From Rhizobiaceae bacterium (lineage in GTDB: Bacteria > Pseudomonadota > Alphaproteobacteria > Rhizobiales > Rhizobiaceae), in assembly GCA_013214695.1 (NCBI GenBank), contig JABSRX010000004.1:1-43632 (forward strand): DNA of 43,632 nucleotides. Direction: 5' to 3'. Position 1 is the first letter of the stretch. The number at the start of each line of letters is the position of its first letter. A model generated the notes under the pieces. The model searched no databases and was not told the DNA's origin. It saw only the letters and a list, made by a program, of their open reading frames with translations. Below, one piece after another: positions 43,155-43,632 of this stretch. A program made the position numbers and the translations under genes.

Positions 43155-43174
43155 CGATTTGCGACGATTTGCGA
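43155..43174. repeat. Tandem decamer in the DJ-1/SDR divergent promoter
   Basis: CGATTTGCGA occurs twice with no gap, at 43155-43164 and 43165-43174. A 10-base period places both copies on the same face of the helix, so a regulator could bind side by side. It lies about 80-100 bases upstream of the SDR ATG. Confidence 0.55.
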
Positions 43175-43207
43175 CAACAGGCTTTACGCAGGCGGCCGGG
43201 AAAAATA

Positions 43208-43220
43208 TGACTTGAAGTCA
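43208..43220. promoter_or_regulatory. 13-base palindrome upstream of the SDR gene
   Basis: TGACTT-G-AAGTCA is a perfect inverted repeat with a one-base centre, 33-45 bases before the SDR start. The position is typical of a repressor operator near the promoter. Confidence 0.5.
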
Positions 43221-43252
43221 CAAACCAACATTTATCCTTTTGAGGAACAGAC

Positions 43253-43632
43253 ATGAAGATCGATGGCACTACGGCTCTGGTAACGGGTGGCGCAAGCGGG
43301 TTGGGCGAGGCGACCGTGCGCCGTCTGAGCGCTGCTGGCGCCAAGGTCGCCATTCTGGATTTCAACATGGAACGCGCCGAGCAGGTCGCTGCCGAGGTCA
43401 ACGGTGTGGCGATTCAGGTTGATGTGTCTGACGAGCCATCGGTCGCCGCAGCGGTTGCGCAGGCAGCCGATCAGCTGGGCGCCGCGCCGCGCATTGCCGT
43501 CAACTGCGCCGGCATTGGCCTGGCGGCCCGTGTGGTCGGCCGCGAGGGCAAACTGTCGGTCGACGTGTTCGACAAGACGATCAAGGTCAACCTCTACGGC
43601 ACCTATCATGTGATGAGCCACGCGGCCAACCT
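43253..43632 (+). CDS. SDR-family dehydrogenase, type-2 3-hydroxyacyl-CoA dehydrogenase-like (cut by window edge)
   Basis: The first 126 residues of a short-chain dehydrogenase are visible. The cofactor motif TGGASGLGEAT (about 11-21) and an acidic Asp at the end of strand 2 (AILDFN) indicate NAD preference. VDVSDEPSV, then VNCAGIGLAARVVGREGKL and KVNLYGTYHVMSHAA match the HSD10/2-methyl-3-hydroxyacyl-CoA dehydrogenase pattern, with the unusual insert after the NCAG motif. The catalytic Tyr-x-x-x-Lys lies beyond the window. GAGGAA lies 9 bases before the ATG. The likely role is beta-oxidation or branched-chain acyl-CoA breakdown. Confidence 0.9.
   Translation, partial: MKIDGTTALVTGGASGLGEATVRRLSAAGAKVAILDFNMERAEQVAAEVNGVAIQVDVSDEPSVAAAVAQAADQLGAAPRIAVNCAGIGLAARVVGREGKLSVDVFDKTIKVNLYGTYHVMSHAAN

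Overview
This 43.6 kb window looks like chromosome of an alphaproteobacterium, most likely Hyphomicrobiales (Rhizobiales). The pointers are a Caulobacter/Rhizobium-style cpa/tad pilus locus, a membrane-anchored cytochrome c of the CycM type divergent from kdsB-pheA, a yejBEF peptide transporter with two tandem yejA-type binding proteins, and dapD and dapE lying close together. The genus cannot be fixed by eye. Base composition looks mid-50s %GC and even. I see no insertion sequence, phage, CRISPR, tRNA or rRNA, and gene density is high with many ATGA or TGATG junctions.

Layout. (1) 1-7.5 kb, housekeeping: the end of an unidentified gene, a VOC protein, engB coupled to a LOG-family gene (minus strand), then a plus-strand run dapD - DUF805 membrane protein - exported metallo-beta-lactamase-fold protein - dapE - membrane protein, closed by a convergent nitronate monooxygenase. 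(2) 7.5-20.5 kb, a nearly complete Flp/Tad pilus locus. On the minus strand flp, cpaA and cpaBCDE-cpaF-tadB-tadC are separated by terminators after flp and after cpaA. On the plus strand are an orphan secretin-N-domain protein and two TadE-like minor pilins, and tadD faces them. The 57-codon flp gene (17047-17220) is easily missed. (3) 20.5-24.9 kb: an M17 aminopeptidase, a short MarR regulator, an NlpC/P60 hydrolase, a GhrA-like dehydrogenase and a Nudix hydrolase. (4) 24.9-32.6 kb: an oligopeptide ABC transporter, yejA - yejA-like - yejB - yejE - yejF on the minus strand. (5) 32.8-36.4 kb: cycM divergent from kdsB - pheA - aminotransferase. (6) 36.4-43.6 kb, a looser accessory-metabolism stretch: a second nitronate monooxygenase, a cytoplasmic beta-propeller protein, an EamA exporter, a signal-less SBP-like protein, an AbrB-family membrane protein, a degenerate PlsC-like protein, a DJ-1/PfpI protein and the start of an SDR dehydrogenase.

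The most interesting signal is regulatory. Five separate pilus transcription units each have a CtrA-like box of the form TTAA-N7-TTAG or TTAA-N7-TTCA upstream, and cpaB has a weaker one. In the non-pilus intergenic gaps the tetramer TTAA is absent except where it forms one stop codon. This suggests a single cell-cycle-type switch over the whole pilus locus. Other items worth a look are a 75-nt three-tier hairpin abutting the start of the metallo-beta-lactamase-fold gene, the altered metal motif of that protein, the Tat/Sec split between the two YejA proteins, and tandem decamers plus a palindrome upstream of the SDR gene.
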